DNA of 64,000 nucleotides from an uncultured Tateyamaria sp. GTDB lineage: Bacteria; Pseudomonadota; Alphaproteobacteria; Rhodobacterales; Rhodobacteraceae. Location of the stretch: positions 1-64,000 of the forward strand of contig CANMVD010000011.1 in assembly GCA_947501275.1 (NCBI GenBank), read 5' to 3'. The notes beneath the pieces were generated by a model. It searched no databases, was not told the origin of the DNA, and saw nothing but the letters and a program-made list of their open reading frames with translations. Shown piece by piece: positions 17,955 through 27,473 of this stretch (its first letter is position 1; each line of letters begins with the position of its first letter). A program made the translations under genes and the position numbers.

Positions 17955-20018
17955 ATGAACATAGCACTCCTGCAACGTGACCATGTCAGATGGCTGACCG
18001 CCGCGCCGCTGTGGGATCGCACCAGTGGCGTGAGTGGGGCGGGCAGCCGGATGGGCGAGCCAGCGATCTTGCGCTTCGAAGGTGACACCTTCATGCAGCA
18101 AGCCCAGCAAACGCTGGCCGAGGACCCCGGCGGCATGGCTCGTTTCGTTGCCCGCCCCGAAAGCTGGCGCGATGCGTCTGCGGGATGGCTGGATACACCC
18201 GACAGCGCGCCCGTCACGCTGTATCAACCGATCCACAATCGGTTTTACCTCGCCACGGCTACCCTTGTATGCCAGCGCCCCGGCCTGCCGGATCGGTCCC
18301 TGAACCGGGTTGGCGGAGACCAAGTGTCGATGCTGTTGCGCCGCCTGACTCCGCGCAGCGCCGCCCCCGTTAATCCCGCCAATCCTGCCAGCTATGTCGA
18401 ACAGGCTTGGATCGGCACCGCGCAAACCGGACGCTGGATCACACTGGACAGTCCCGACCTGCCCGCAACAGGCGAAGAGCGTCTGCCCATGTTCCCGTTG
18501 CCGTATCACGAAGATGGGCGCGCGCGCTGTCTGCACGGCGCCGTGATTCCTGTCGCACGTGCCAACGGCTACGACACGCCGCAGGCCGAGGCCGAAAGCC
18601 GGGCCAGCATCTCGGACAGCGTGGCCGACCCGCTGGGTGATCCGCGCAAAGCCGAACTGCGCGAAGGTATTCTGGCCGGTTTCGCCAAGCTTATGGAGTT
18701 GGAAGGTGGTCCGCCCATTCCAGGCGACATCATCGCGGATGTCCGTATCCAGACCCGCAGCGCGCTTGTCTTTGCGATGCTGGACATGGCGTTGTTCCTG
18801 CACCGCGAAGTCCCGCAGATTCTGTCTGTGATCCGAGGCGCACCGCTTTGGACGCTGAGTGCGCCGCAACAGCAGCTGTTCCAACGGTTCAACACCACGA
18901 CGCTCAGCGGTGGCTACACCGCTGCGCAAATGCTGGTGCGGGCACAGGATCGCGAGGATCAGTTGCAGACCGGCACACCATCAGTGGGGGTGTTGTCCGC
19001 AGTTTTGGGCACCAATCCAGACCTTGATGACATCGGCAGTTTTGCCCGCCGCCTGACGACCCTCGGCGGTGACATTGATGGGCTGTTTTTCCCGTTGGCA
19101 CCGGCGGCGCAACCATTGCCAGATCCCCGCACGGCGATCTTGCGCGATGCAACCGCACAAAGCAGCACCCGCATTGCCACAGAAGCAGAATTTGGCGGTG
19201 ATGAGGGTGCGCAGACCGCTATGTTGCGCGCGCTGCTGGATTTTGACGCACTGCTGGCCCGCGAATTGCCGGATGTTGCTGCAGCTTTACCCGACGGCGC
19301 TTTGCCCGCCTCGGCCGATGCTGCAATCTTCGCGGCCTTTGACAACACGCTGGCAGGGTCCGTGACGTGGGGTGCGGCGCTTGTACATGCACGCGCCCAT
19401 GCTGCGGATCTTGTGGCGGGCACGCCGCCGCGCCGCCTTTTGGCCCTGACGGCCAACCAGATCACTGCAGCCGCACCGGGGTTCTTTGCAGGCATTGCCG
19501 ACGCCATCACACCATCGGTTGAGGCCCGCCCCCTGCCCATAAATCCACCTGCTGCAATCACCGCGGACACCGATACACCGCTCCCCGTGTATGTGCTGCG
19601 CACAGCCTATGAGCGTCCGGCCTGCGCGGGAATCCACCCGCCTGTCGTATCTGCTCCCTCGCGTGCGTTCCATCTGGCCAGCTTTTACGACGCAGACGCT
19701 CCGGTGCGGCCGCTCAAGATCGAAATGCCAGCGCGCACATCCATCGCCGACCTGCGCAGAGCGCCCAAAAATGTGTCGATCCAACTGTCCAAGGAACTGC
19801 GCAAACAGATGAGCCGCGTGCGCAATGCGCAGCTTTCGGACCCGTTGGATGAACAACTCGGTGGCGGTGGGGGCTTTGACTTTGGGGTCATTTGCTCTTT
19901 GTCCATTCCGATCATCACGATCTGCGCATTGCTGTTGCTGATGATCATCGTCCAGTTGCTGAACATCGTGTTCTGGTGGCTGCCATTCTTCATGATCTGC
20001 TTTCCGGTGAAAAAATGA
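17955..20018 (+). CDS. eCIS-associated protein with C-terminal hydrophobic hairpin
   Basis: The family of this 687-residue protein is not one I can name. Most of it is soluble, with helical stretches around 220-330 and 450-520. The last 45 residues (from about 643) are strongly hydrophobic: ICSLSIPIITICALLLLMII, then VQLLNIVFWWLPFF and a short basic end. This could form two membrane-spanning helices. The start at 17955 has a perfect GAGGAGG site, so 65 upstream codons of the same frame are excluded. It lies between the spike and gp25 genes and its stop overlaps the gp25 start (ATGA). A membrane tail on a baseplate-region protein suggests docking of the particle; this is inference. Confidence 0.7.
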   Translation: MNIALLQRDHVRWLTAAPLWDRTSGVSGAGSRMGEPAILRFEGDTFMQQAQQTLAEDPGGMARFVARPESWRDASAGWLDTPDSAPVTLYQPIHNRFYLATATLVCQRPGLPDRSLNRVGGDQVSMLLRRLTPRSAAPVNPANPASYVEQAWIGTAQTGRWITLDSPDLPATGEERLPMFPLPYHEDGRARCLHGAVIPVARANGYDTPQAEAESRASISDSVADPLGDPRKAELREGILAGFAKLMELEGGPPIPGDIIADVRIQTRSALVFAMLDMALFLHREVPQILSVIRGAPLWTLSAPQQQLFQRFNTTTLSGGYTAAQMLVRAQDREDQLQTGTPSVGVLSAVLGTNPDLDDIGSFARRLTTLGGDIDGLFFPLAPAAQPLPDPRTAILRDATAQSSTRIATEAEFGGDEGAQTAMLRALLDFDALLARELPDVAAALPDGALPASADAAIFAAFDNTLAGSVTWGAALVHARAHAADLVAGTPPRRLLALTANQITAAAPGFFAGIADAITPSVEARPLPINPPAAITADTDTPLPVYVLRTAYERPACAGIHPPVVSAPSRAFHLASFYDADAPVRPLKIEMPARTSIADLRRAPKNVSIQLSKELRKQMSRVRNAQLSDPLDEQLGGGGGFDFGVICSLSIPIITICALLLLMIIVQLLNIVFWWLPFFMICFPVKK

Positions 20019-20428
20019 CTGACCGCGGCGCATCCCTGTTCGGCCGCGGCGTGGCCTTCCCCCCTCGGGTCGGTCCTGACGGGCGAATGGCCTACTCCGA
20101 AGGCCCCGACAACATTGCGCAATCCATTCGCGTGATCCTGATGACCGAGCAGGGTGAACGCATCATGCGGCCCGACTTTGGTGCGGGTCTTGGCAAATTC
20201 CTGTTCGAACCCAACACCGCCGCTACCCACCGCCTGATCGAAGAACGCATTCGCACCGCCCTTGGCCGGTGGGAGCCGCGCATCGCCCTTGATGGGGTTG
20301 ATGTCTTTGAGGATGCGGATGCACCACGCCGCGCTATTGCCACGATACGCTATCGCCTGATTGCGACCGGCGTAACCGACCGCATCGACCTTTCTGTTTC
20401 CGTCGCAGCCAATGGGGTGCCCGCATGA
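20015..20428 (+). CDS. Baseplate wedge protein, gp25-like (Afp9/Pvc9)
   Basis: The 137-residue product has the gp25/gpW signature: FPPRVGPDGRMAYSEGPDNI, IRVILMTEQGERIMRPDFGA and GLGKFLFEPN, then a helix and a final pair of strands with AIATIRYRLIATG. gp25 joins the inner baseplate to the sheath and starts sheath polymerisation. The first codon overlaps the previous stop, and the last bases overlap the next start (ATGA), so it is translationally coupled at both ends. Confidence 0.93.
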   Translation: MTDRGASLFGRGVAFPPRVGPDGRMAYSEGPDNIAQSIRVILMTEQGERIMRPDFGAGLGKFLFEPNTAATHRLIEERIRTALGRWEPRIALDGVDVFEDADAPRRAIATIRYRLIATGVTDRIDLSVSVAANGVPA

Positions 20429-22593
20429 CATTGCCTGAGCCCAAGATCGACACCCTTACCTATCGCGAATTGTTGCAAGAAACATTGGCCCGCGTTCCTG
20501 TCCACACACCGGAGTGGACCAATCTGAACGACAGTGATCCCGGCGTCACCCTGGCCCAGTTGTTCGCTTTCATGGGCGAAAGCGTGATATATCGCGCCAA
20601 CCGCATCCCCGAGCGCAATCGCCAGAAGTTCCTGCGTCTGCTGGGCCTGCCCTTGCGGTCCGCAGAACCGGCGCGTGGTCTGGCGGCGCTCTCCAATCCG
20701 CGCGGCGCGCCGGTGCCGGTAACCCTGAGCGCAGGGCAGGAATTGCGCGCAGGGCCTGTCCCGTTCACCACCGAGACGGGTCTGGATGTGTTGCCGATCC
20801 AAAGCCGTCTTTACGTCAAGCGCCCGCTTGCGCTGGAGGACCAGCCAGAAGTCGCTGCGTTGTATCGCAGGCTTTATGCCAGTTTCGATGCGCCAGACAC
20901 CGAGTTGGCGTTTTATGCGACCTCAGCGATTGAGCCGCCGCAGCCCGGTCGGGCCGCACCGGATGTCGCGTTGGCAGATGATACGGTCGACGGCGTTGCA
21001 TGGCTGGCGCTGCTGGCCCGCCCCGGAGACGACCCTGCCGCAATTCGTCCGCTTCTGGCTGGACGCGTGCTGACGGTTGGCGTGGCCCCGGCGACAGCCA
21101 GTGATGGACACACCCTGCCGGCAGGCAACACCGTGATCGAAACCGAGGCCCCCTTGCGCTTTGAGCTGCCTGACACGTCGGGCCTTGTGGCGCGCTACAC
21201 GCCACTTGAGCCGGGCAGAAGTGACAATGTGCGCGCGCGCCCAGGCATCGTCGAATTGCGGCTGCCCGGCGCGGACAGGCTCGCCTATGACTGGGCCAAC
21301 ACGCTTGATCCGCTTGAGGCCGGTTCTGGCGCATTTCCCCCGTCCTTGAGTGAAACGGAAGATGAAAGCCAGTTGATCACATGGCTGCGGATCACCGTTG
21401 GTGAAGACGGAGGTGTCGGACGCCAAACACCTGTCAATCTCAGCTGGGTCGGGATCAATGCGACCCGGATCATTCAGCGCGCCACCGCGGCACCCGAGCG
21501 CCTGCCCCAAGGCACGGGCGCGCCCAGCCAGACCGCAACGCTGGCCCAAACGCCTGTCTTGCTGGACACATTGCGCATCACCATCAATGGGGCTCTATGG
21601 ACACGAACAGACGATCTGGCTGCTGCACCCGGCGAAGGGGCCGAAGACACCATCAGCACAGCCGCGCAGGTCTTTACCGCTGATCGCCAGACCGGCACCA
21701 TCACCTTTGGCGACGGGATCAATGGTGCCAGACCGCCACGGGATGCCGTGATATTGGCAACTTATGCCTATGGCGGCGGTTTGGACGGTCAGATTGATGT
21801 GGATGCGCTCAAGGCTGGGCCAACGCTGCCGCAGGGCCTGAAAGCCACCAACCCAGTGCCCACCTATGGCGCATCGCGCGCAGAAACGATTGACGAAGCC
21901 GAACAGCGTATTCCGGGGTCCTACAGGCGACGCAACCGTCTGGTGACGGCCGAGGATTTCGAGGAAGTCGCCCGGGCCACACCCGGTGTGGACCTTGGGC
22001 GGGTCGAAGCCGCACCGTTGTTGCACCCAGACCTGCCCGATCAGGCCGCACCGGGCTCCATGACCGTGATGGCCATTCCCCGAACCAGCGCAACCGGTGG
22101 TGATGCGCCTGTACCAAACCGCTTTGTGCTGGATCAGATCTGCCGCCACCTGTCCCCCCGTCGCCTGATCACAACCGAATTGCACGTTCGAGGGCCAACG
22201 TATCGTGACATCAGCCTGTCCATTGGCGTCGATGTGATTTCGGGTTTTGACCAGGCCCCGGTTCTGGAGGCTGTCCGCACCGCAATCCGCGCCTTTCTGT
22301 CACCACTCACGGGCGGATTTGCGAATGCGGGCTGGCCTCTGGCGACCCCCGTGGATCTTGGCGAAATCAGTGCCGAGGCTACCCGTGTGGAGGGCGTTGC
22401 CAAGACCACAGGCCTGCTCATGAGCGGGCCAGATGGCAGCGAAACCACGCTTGTGTCGATGCGCGGGCTCGAATTGCCGCGCCTTGTGTCTCTGTCTGTC
22501 GCCGCCGGGCTGCCCGGACCGCTCACCCCACCCGCTGAAACCACCACAGGGCCAGAATTGTTACCTGTCCCCGTCATTCCAGATGATTGCTGA
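20425..22593 (+). CDS. Baseplate J/gp6-like wedge protein (Afp11/Pvc11)
   Basis: This 722-residue protein fits the putative baseplate assembly (gp6/J) proteins of eCIS. It begins with PEWTNLNDSDPGVTLAQLFAFMGESVIYRANR, given here in two parts: PEWTNLNDSDPGVTLAQLF and AFMGESVIYRANRIPERN. In the second half are GTITFGDGINGARPP, the SYRRRNRLVTAEDFEEVA segment and FLSPLTGGFANAGWPL, all typical of J-like proteins. It forms the baseplate wedge ring with the gp7-like product of the next gene. It sits between gp25 and gp7 genes as expected. Confidence 0.92.
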   Translation: MTLPEPKIDTLTYRELLQETLARVPVHTPEWTNLNDSDPGVTLAQLFAFMGESVIYRANRIPERNRQKFLRLLGLPLRSAEPARGLAALSNPRGAPVPVTLSAGQELRAGPVPFTTETGLDVLPIQSRLYVKRPLALEDQPEVAALYRRLYASFDAPDTELAFYATSAIEPPQPGRAAPDVALADDTVDGVAWLALLARPGDDPAAIRPLLAGRVLTVGVAPATASDGHTLPAGNTVIETEAPLRFELPDTSGLVARYTPLEPGRSDNVRARPGIVELRLPGADRLAYDWANTLDPLEAGSGAFPPSLSETEDESQLITWLRITVGEDGGVGRQTPVNLSWVGINATRIIQRATAAPERLPQGTGAPSQTATLAQTPVLLDTLRITINGALWTRTDDLAAAPGEGAEDTISTAAQVFTADRQTGTITFGDGINGARPPRDAVILATYAYGGGLDGQIDVDALKAGPTLPQGLKATNPVPTYGASRAETIDEAEQRIPGSYRRRNRLVTAEDFEEVARATPGVDLGRVEAAPLLHPDLPDQAAPGSMTVMAIPRTSATGGDAPVPNRFVLDQICRHLSPRRLITTELHVRGPTYRDISLSIGVDVISGFDQAPVLEAVRTAIRAFLSPLTGGFANAGWPLATPVDLGEISAEATRVEGVAKTTGLLMSGPDGSETTLVSMRGLELPRLVSLSVAAGLPGPLTPPAETTTGPELLPVPVIPDDC

Positions 22594-22605
22594 GGCCTGA
22601 ACACG

Positions 22606-25380
22606 ATGCCTGACGTCAACGGATCTGATTTCCACCTTCTCACCGGCGCACGGGACTGGCGTGCATTGACAGCCGGATCAGGTGAGGTGCATTTCGATCA
22701 GGTCGCCAACGGTGTCACGCTTGTCCCACGCCTGTTCCGCTTTCCCGACAGAACAGCGGTGGATGTCCCCGCCCTGACCGACAGACGTGGCGCCGCACAA
22801 GACTGTTACGGCAATATCTACGTGATTGGCCCCGACGAACGATCGATCCTGATCCACCCGGCGGGAACACAGGACAGCGGGCAATATTGGCCCCCCACAA
22901 CCCAAGACTGCGCCCCTGCCGCCGACGATCTGTTCAAGCCCGCAACGCCCGAGGACGTGCAGCCTACACCGCGACTGACCGGACTGACGGTGACCACGCT
23001 GAACTATCTGGTAGTAGGGACAGAAGACCCGGGCGGGTTGTTCATACTTGATCTGCACGGGGGCGGCCCTGCCGAGCGACTGATCTGGCCCGAAGACATT
23101 CCGTTCACCCCTTTCGACATGACCGCCACACCGGATGGTGGGCTGATGGTGCTGGATCGGGACGCTTTGCGCTATTGGCGGCTTAACCGCTGGTTCTTTC
23201 CGCAAACCGGTCCCGAACAGGAAATTGCCCCTGCGGACGTGGACGCATTCAAACCCGTCGGCGGAGAAGCGGCCGCACGCCCGTCATTGATGTTCCCAAC
23301 CGGATTTGATCTGGCGCGCCCCGGCTTTGATGCCCGCGCGATTGTTGCACTTGGGGACGATACGGCGCTGATCATGGGCTTTGATGGAGGATCGGACATT
23401 TCCACGATCTTGCGTTTCTCATCGGGGTCTTTGCTGGATGCCGTGCCATTGGATGGGGCCGTTCTGGATGGGCTGTTGCCGGATGCTGGCGGATTGTCAG
23501 GCTATGACATGACACTGGTGTCGGACGCGCTTGAGGCTGGCGGCGCACGGACCGGGACGCTGCGCCTGATCGCCTCGGACGGCAATCAGGCCTTTGATCT
23601 GAGGTTCCACGCTGCCCCAGCGGATGTGGGGGGCACACTCAGCCTGCACATGCTGCCGCTTTACTATCCGGTGCGCGGTTTCACCGGGCGCGGTCTTGTT
23701 CAGGCCGGGGCAGATACGCTTTATGATTTGGGTGCACGCTATGTGCCGCTGACCGCGCAGCCGCGTGGACGCTACCGGACCCAAGGCACGCTGGACGGCA
23801 TCGTGATAGACAGCGGCACGCCGGACATGGTCTGGCACAGGATCGCACTGGACGCTTGTGTGCCGGATGGAACAGGCATCCAGATCGAAGCGCGCACAGC
23901 ACCCGCCGAAGAGGAATTGTCACTGGCGGAATGGCATGTGCAGCCTTTGCCACATCTGCGGTCGGATGGTGCCGATTTACCCTTTCATGTGCCTTTTGAA
24001 GAAAAACGCGCAGCGCCTGCGGGCGTGTGGGATCTGCTTTTGCAACGCCAGATCGGGCGATGGATCGAATTGCGGATATCACTGCGCAGCACCGGTACAG
24101 GCAGCCCCCTGATCCGCGCATTGCGGGTGTGGACACCGCGGTTTTCCTATCTGGACGAATATCTTCCTGCGATTTACCGGGCGGACCCGGATGCAGGCGA
24201 CTTCCTTGACCGGTGGCTGGCCAATTTTGAAGGGCTGCTGACCGGAATGGAAGGGCGCGTCGCGGGATCCGAGCGATACTTTGACACACGCACCGCCCCG
24301 CAAGAGGCGCTGGACTGGCTGGGCGATTGGCTGGGTGTCGTGCCGGGACGGCTGAGCGATCCCGAGCGTCAACGCCTCCTGATCGCACATGCTCCGTTGC
24401 TTTGGGACTGGCGGGGAACACCCTTGGGGCTGCTCACGTTGCTGCGCCTCGCCCTTGATCCATGCGTGGATGAGGATATCTTTCAGCCCTTGATAGACGG
24501 AGGCAGCTGCGCCCCAGATGGTCCCGATGTCCCGCGTCTGATCGAACAGTTTCTGGCCCGCGATTTTTCACCCGCCGCCATTGGAGATCCGTCGGCCATT
24601 GGGCTGCCAACACTTGTATCAGCGGATGCCGTTTACGATGCGACCCGCGGTCCCGGACCGCTGAACGCCGCCTACCGTGACTTCCTTGCCGGTCGCTATG
24701 GCAGTGCCGACGCTTTGGAAGCTGCATGGGGCCGCGCAGTTGGCCCAATCGCGACCCTGACGTTCCCTGCTTTGATGCCAGAAGTCGGCGGCGCGGAAAG
24801 CACGGATTGGCAAGACGCGGCCCGTAGCGCATTTGACTTTCATTACACAGACGTCAGCGCAACGGATCTGGCCCTGTGGCAAGGGTTTCTGCTGCGGCGC
24901 TATGGCAATACCGATGCGTTGAATGCCGCGTGGGGTCAGCTCGGGGTCCTCTCCATCACCAGCTTCGGGGATGTTGCGTTGCCGACAGAGCTGCCGGTGA
25001 TCCAACAGGCGTTGGCGGACTGGCTCGACTTCGTGACGCGGCTGTTGCCAGTCCACCGTGCTGCGCACAGATTTTGCGTACTTTTGCCCGCCATCCCGGG
25101 CGAAACACCCGACCAAATGGCATTGCGGGCGGGTGTCGCGCAAACGGTCATCGCGCGCGAACGCCCTGCACACACGTCCTTTGATGTGCGCTTTTTCTGG
25201 TCGTTGTTTCAGGTCGGCACCGCCCGTCTGGGCACCGACACCATCGTCGGCGAAGGCGCACGTTTCAACGCCATCGTCCTTGACCGGACCGCGCTCGGTT
25301 CCGGTTACCTGTCCCACTCTCATCCCTGGTCAGTCCGCGAGCGCGCGGTTGTCGGCCGTATTCCGGTCATGGAGGTCTAA
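22606..25380 (+). CDS. Baseplate gp7/tail protein I-like protein (Afp12/Pvc12) with extra modules
   Basis: The 924-residue protein has an N-terminal half (1-480) rich in short beta strands with GLMVLDRD-type repeats, possibly a beta-propeller. From about 510 to 620 there is a P2 tail protein I-like helical core (YLDEYLPAIYRADPDAGDFL, NFEGLLTGMEGR, ALDWLGDWLGVVPG). Two related segments follow: YRDFLAGRYGSADALEAAWG (690-709) and WQGFLLRRYGNTDALNAAWG (758-777), resembling the YGT-x-x-ALN-x-AWG stretch of GH42 beta-galactosidases. The C-terminus has a PWSVRERAVVGRIPVMEV strand. It should complete the wedge; the extra modules may bind sugars or extend the baseplate. Stop and next start overlap (TAATG). 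Confidence 0.85.
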   Translation: MPDVNGSDFHLLTGARDWRALTAGSGEVHFDQVANGVTLVPRLFRFPDRTAVDVPALTDRRGAAQDCYGNIYVIGPDERSILIHPAGTQDSGQYWPPTTQDCAPAADDLFKPATPEDVQPTPRLTGLTVTTLNYLVVGTEDPGGLFILDLHGGGPAERLIWPEDIPFTPFDMTATPDGGLMVLDRDALRYWRLNRWFFPQTGPEQEIAPADVDAFKPVGGEAAARPSLMFPTGFDLARPGFDARAIVALGDDTALIMGFDGGSDISTILRFSSGSLLDAVPLDGAVLDGLLPDAGGLSGYDMTLVSDALEAGGARTGTLRLIASDGNQAFDLRFHAAPADVGGTLSLHMLPLYYPVRGFTGRGLVQAGADTLYDLGARYVPLTAQPRGRYRTQGTLDGIVIDSGTPDMVWHRIALDACVPDGTGIQIEARTAPAEEELSLAEWHVQPLPHLRSDGADLPFHVPFEEKRAAPAGVWDLLLQRQIGRWIELRISLRSTGTGSPLIRALRVWTPRFSYLDEYLPAIYRADPDAGDFLDRWLANFEGLLTGMEGRVAGSERYFDTRTAPQEALDWLGDWLGVVPGRLSDPERQRLLIAHAPLLWDWRGTPLGLLTLLRLALDPCVDEDIFQPLIDGGSCAPDGPDVPRLIEQFLARDFSPAAIGDPSAIGLPTLVSADAVYDATRGPGPLNAAYRDFLAGRYGSADALEAAWGRAVGPIATLTFPALMPEVGGAESTDWQDAARSAFDFHYTDVSATDLALWQGFLLRRYGNTDALNAAWGQLGVLSITSFGDVALPTELPVIQQALADWLDFVTRLLPVHRAAHRFCVLLPAIPGETPDQMALRAGVAQTVIARERPAHTSFDVRFFWSLFQVGTARLGTDTIVGEGARFNAIVLDRTALGSGYLSHSHPWSVRERAVVGRIPVMEV

Positions 25381-27449
25381 TGTCCGAACTCTTTGCCCCA
25401 TCCGCTACCCTCACCACGCTGGATCCGCGTAAACGGGTGCGATATTCGAATGGTCTGGTTCTTGGCCTGGACGAGTTCCTGCAAGAACAAACCTACTTTC
25501 TGGAGAAACACCGCGGTCACAACCGTTCCCTGCACGGGTATGGCGTGGTGTGCGGCCTAGACGTGGTGTCGCGCGGAGATCCGGACCCGGAGCTCGTGGT
25601 GGCCCCCGGTCTGGCCCTGAACCCGCGCGGCCAGACCATGACCGTTGATCAGGATTACTGTCTGCGCATCAACGCTTGGCTGGCCCAGAACCAATCAGAA
25701 ATCGAAGCCCTGCGCGGGTCACCCCCGGTGCCCGACAGCCCCGATGTTCTGACGCTGTATCTGGTCTTGTGTCACCGCGAATGCGAGACGGATCTGGAGC
25801 CGATCCCTTCTGGTCCCTGCCAGTCGCTCGACAAGGTGACGGCACCTACGCGGATTGCCGATGACTTCCAGCTGGATCTGCGTTTTGACCCACCTGATCA
25901 GACCGAAGAAGATGCAATCCGTGCACTCGGGGAAATCCTGCGCGGCGTCGACGTCGCCCCCGGCCCAGGCACACCGCTGAGCGAGGATGAATTCCTCGAT
26001 CTTATCCGTGCGCTGGCTCCGGGCGGTCTTGGATCTCCGGCACCGGGATCACCGCTGCCCGATCTGCTGATCCACCCCGACGACGCGGATGCGTTCTTGC
26101 GTGCAGCGCTTGAAGTTTGGATTTCAGAAGTGCGTCCCGCATTGCTGCCGGATGGACGCAATTGCCACAACGGCCCGCCCGTCGAGGGGTGCATTCTGCT
26201 CAGCGAGGTCACTGTTCCACTGGCTCTGGTTGCTGGCGAATTCCGGGTGGACGGCCCGCTCGCTCTGGACAGCGAAGACCGGCCCCTGCTTCTGCAGACC
26301 CGTGTGCTGCAGGAACGCTTTGGCTTTGCCGGTGGCGGCGCAGGCGTTGGTGATCACGCAGGCCTGACGGGTCTGGAAGGTGATGATCACGCACAATACC
26401 TGCTGGTTGACCCGATCAATCGGTCGCTCATCAACGACCTTGACGCCGATGGCAATCGTGTGCGCCGCATGGCACCGGGTGCACAGGCCGGTGATGCAGT
26501 CGAATTCGATCAAGCGATCAAATCCGGCGACGCCGCAGGCGGGGATCTGAGCCAGACCTATCCAGACCCCCGTGTGCAGGCGTTGCAGGGGCGGCTCATC
26601 TCCACGGCGGCACCTGCCACTAACCAAGTCCTTACTTGGACAGGCACACGATGGGCGCCACGCGCCGTTCCCAGCACGGGCGGTGGCACCGGTAACTTCC
26701 AGCCGGATCTGACCCAGATGCGCCTGCTCAGTTGGGTGCATTCCGGCTCGTCGACGATGGAGGTGCTGCTGGATGGCGCACCGCAACGCGGTGTTGCCGT
26801 CCTGTTCACGCAACCGGTTCAAGTGCGGCCCGGATCGCTGGATGCCAACAGCTTTCAGGTGTTTTTGGAAGCCGGAACAGACGGCTTCATCACCCAGCAA
26901 CGCCTTGGCGCAACGGTGATCCCTGTGCAGGTTCTTGCTACTCAACCGGACGTCGACATAGACGGCAATGTCCTCGACATTATCACAGAAGTGGCGACGG
27001 CCGGGCCGATCTCGGACGCAGCCTTTTTGCTGTTTGATGATGAGGTTCAGGACGGCTTGAACCGGATTGACTTTGCCCGTGTGCGCATCGTGATGCATGG
27101 TGACGTCGTGCGCGACGAACGCGGACTGGCCGTCGACATCGAACTGCTGCGCGGCACGTTGCTGGATGGCTCCGGCGATCGCCCGGAAAATGCAGAGCTT
27201 GGCCTTCAGGGCGGGCGGTTTGAAAGCTGGCTGGGCTTCAGAGCCAACCGCGATAGCGGGCGGCTGGACATCAATCTGGCCACTGTCACGGATCTTGCGA
27301 CGCTTGGTGGCGTCGGGCGCGCAACAGCCCGCAGCATTGTCGAATTCCGCACCGCAAACGGACGCATCACACCGCAAAACCTTGGCCGCATCCCGGGCAT
27401 ATCCACCAACATGGTGGCCCGGCTCACACGTTCACTGGTCTTTGGATAA
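25380..27449 (+). CDS. eCIS structural protein with fibre-type motif and C-terminal helix-hairpin-helix
   Basis: Three parts of this 689-residue protein can be described. Residues 15-95 (RVRYSNGLVLGLDEFLQEQT, GYGVVCGLDV, VAPGLALNPRGQTM) form a domain that recurs in the next gene product. Around 324-341 is GDHAGLTGLEGDDHAQYL, similar to the HxGLxGLxxDDHxQYL segments of trimeric phage tail fibres. The last 60 residues (INLATVTDLATLGGVGRATA, then RIPGISTNMVARLTRSL) are a ComEA-like tandem helix-hairpin-helix, usually a DNA-binding module. It follows the gp7-like gene, where fibre genes are common. Overall function is not known; a fibre or baseplate-peripheral role is inferred. Confidence 0.7.
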   Translation: MSELFAPSATLTTLDPRKRVRYSNGLVLGLDEFLQEQTYFLEKHRGHNRSLHGYGVVCGLDVVSRGDPDPELVVAPGLALNPRGQTMTVDQDYCLRINAWLAQNQSEIEALRGSPPVPDSPDVLTLYLVLCHRECETDLEPIPSGPCQSLDKVTAPTRIADDFQLDLRFDPPDQTEEDAIRALGEILRGVDVAPGPGTPLSEDEFLDLIRALAPGGLGSPAPGSPLPDLLIHPDDADAFLRAALEVWISEVRPALLPDGRNCHNGPPVEGCILLSEVTVPLALVAGEFRVDGPLALDSEDRPLLLQTRVLQERFGFAGGGAGVGDHAGLTGLEGDDHAQYLLVDPINRSLINDLDADGNRVRRMAPGAQAGDAVEFDQAIKSGDAAGGDLSQTYPDPRVQALQGRLISTAAPATNQVLTWTGTRWAPRAVPSTGGGTGNFQPDLTQMRLLSWVHSGSSTMEVLLDGAPQRGVAVLFTQPVQVRPGSLDANSFQVFLEAGTDGFITQQRLGATVIPVQVLATQPDVDIDGNVLDIITEVATAGPISDAAFLLFDDEVQDGLNRIDFARVRIVMHGDVVRDERGLAVDIELLRGTLLDGSGDRPENAELGLQGGRFESWLGFRANRDSGRLDINLATVTDLATLGGVGRATARSIVEFRTANGRITPQNLGRIPGISTNMVARLTRSLVFG

Positions 27450-27473
27450 TCAAGGCGAAGGGAGGCACGCGAT

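Noticed and set aside
26124..27377. 417-residue antisense frame
   Set aside because: Covered by a plus-strand gene with identifiable modules; no start signal.
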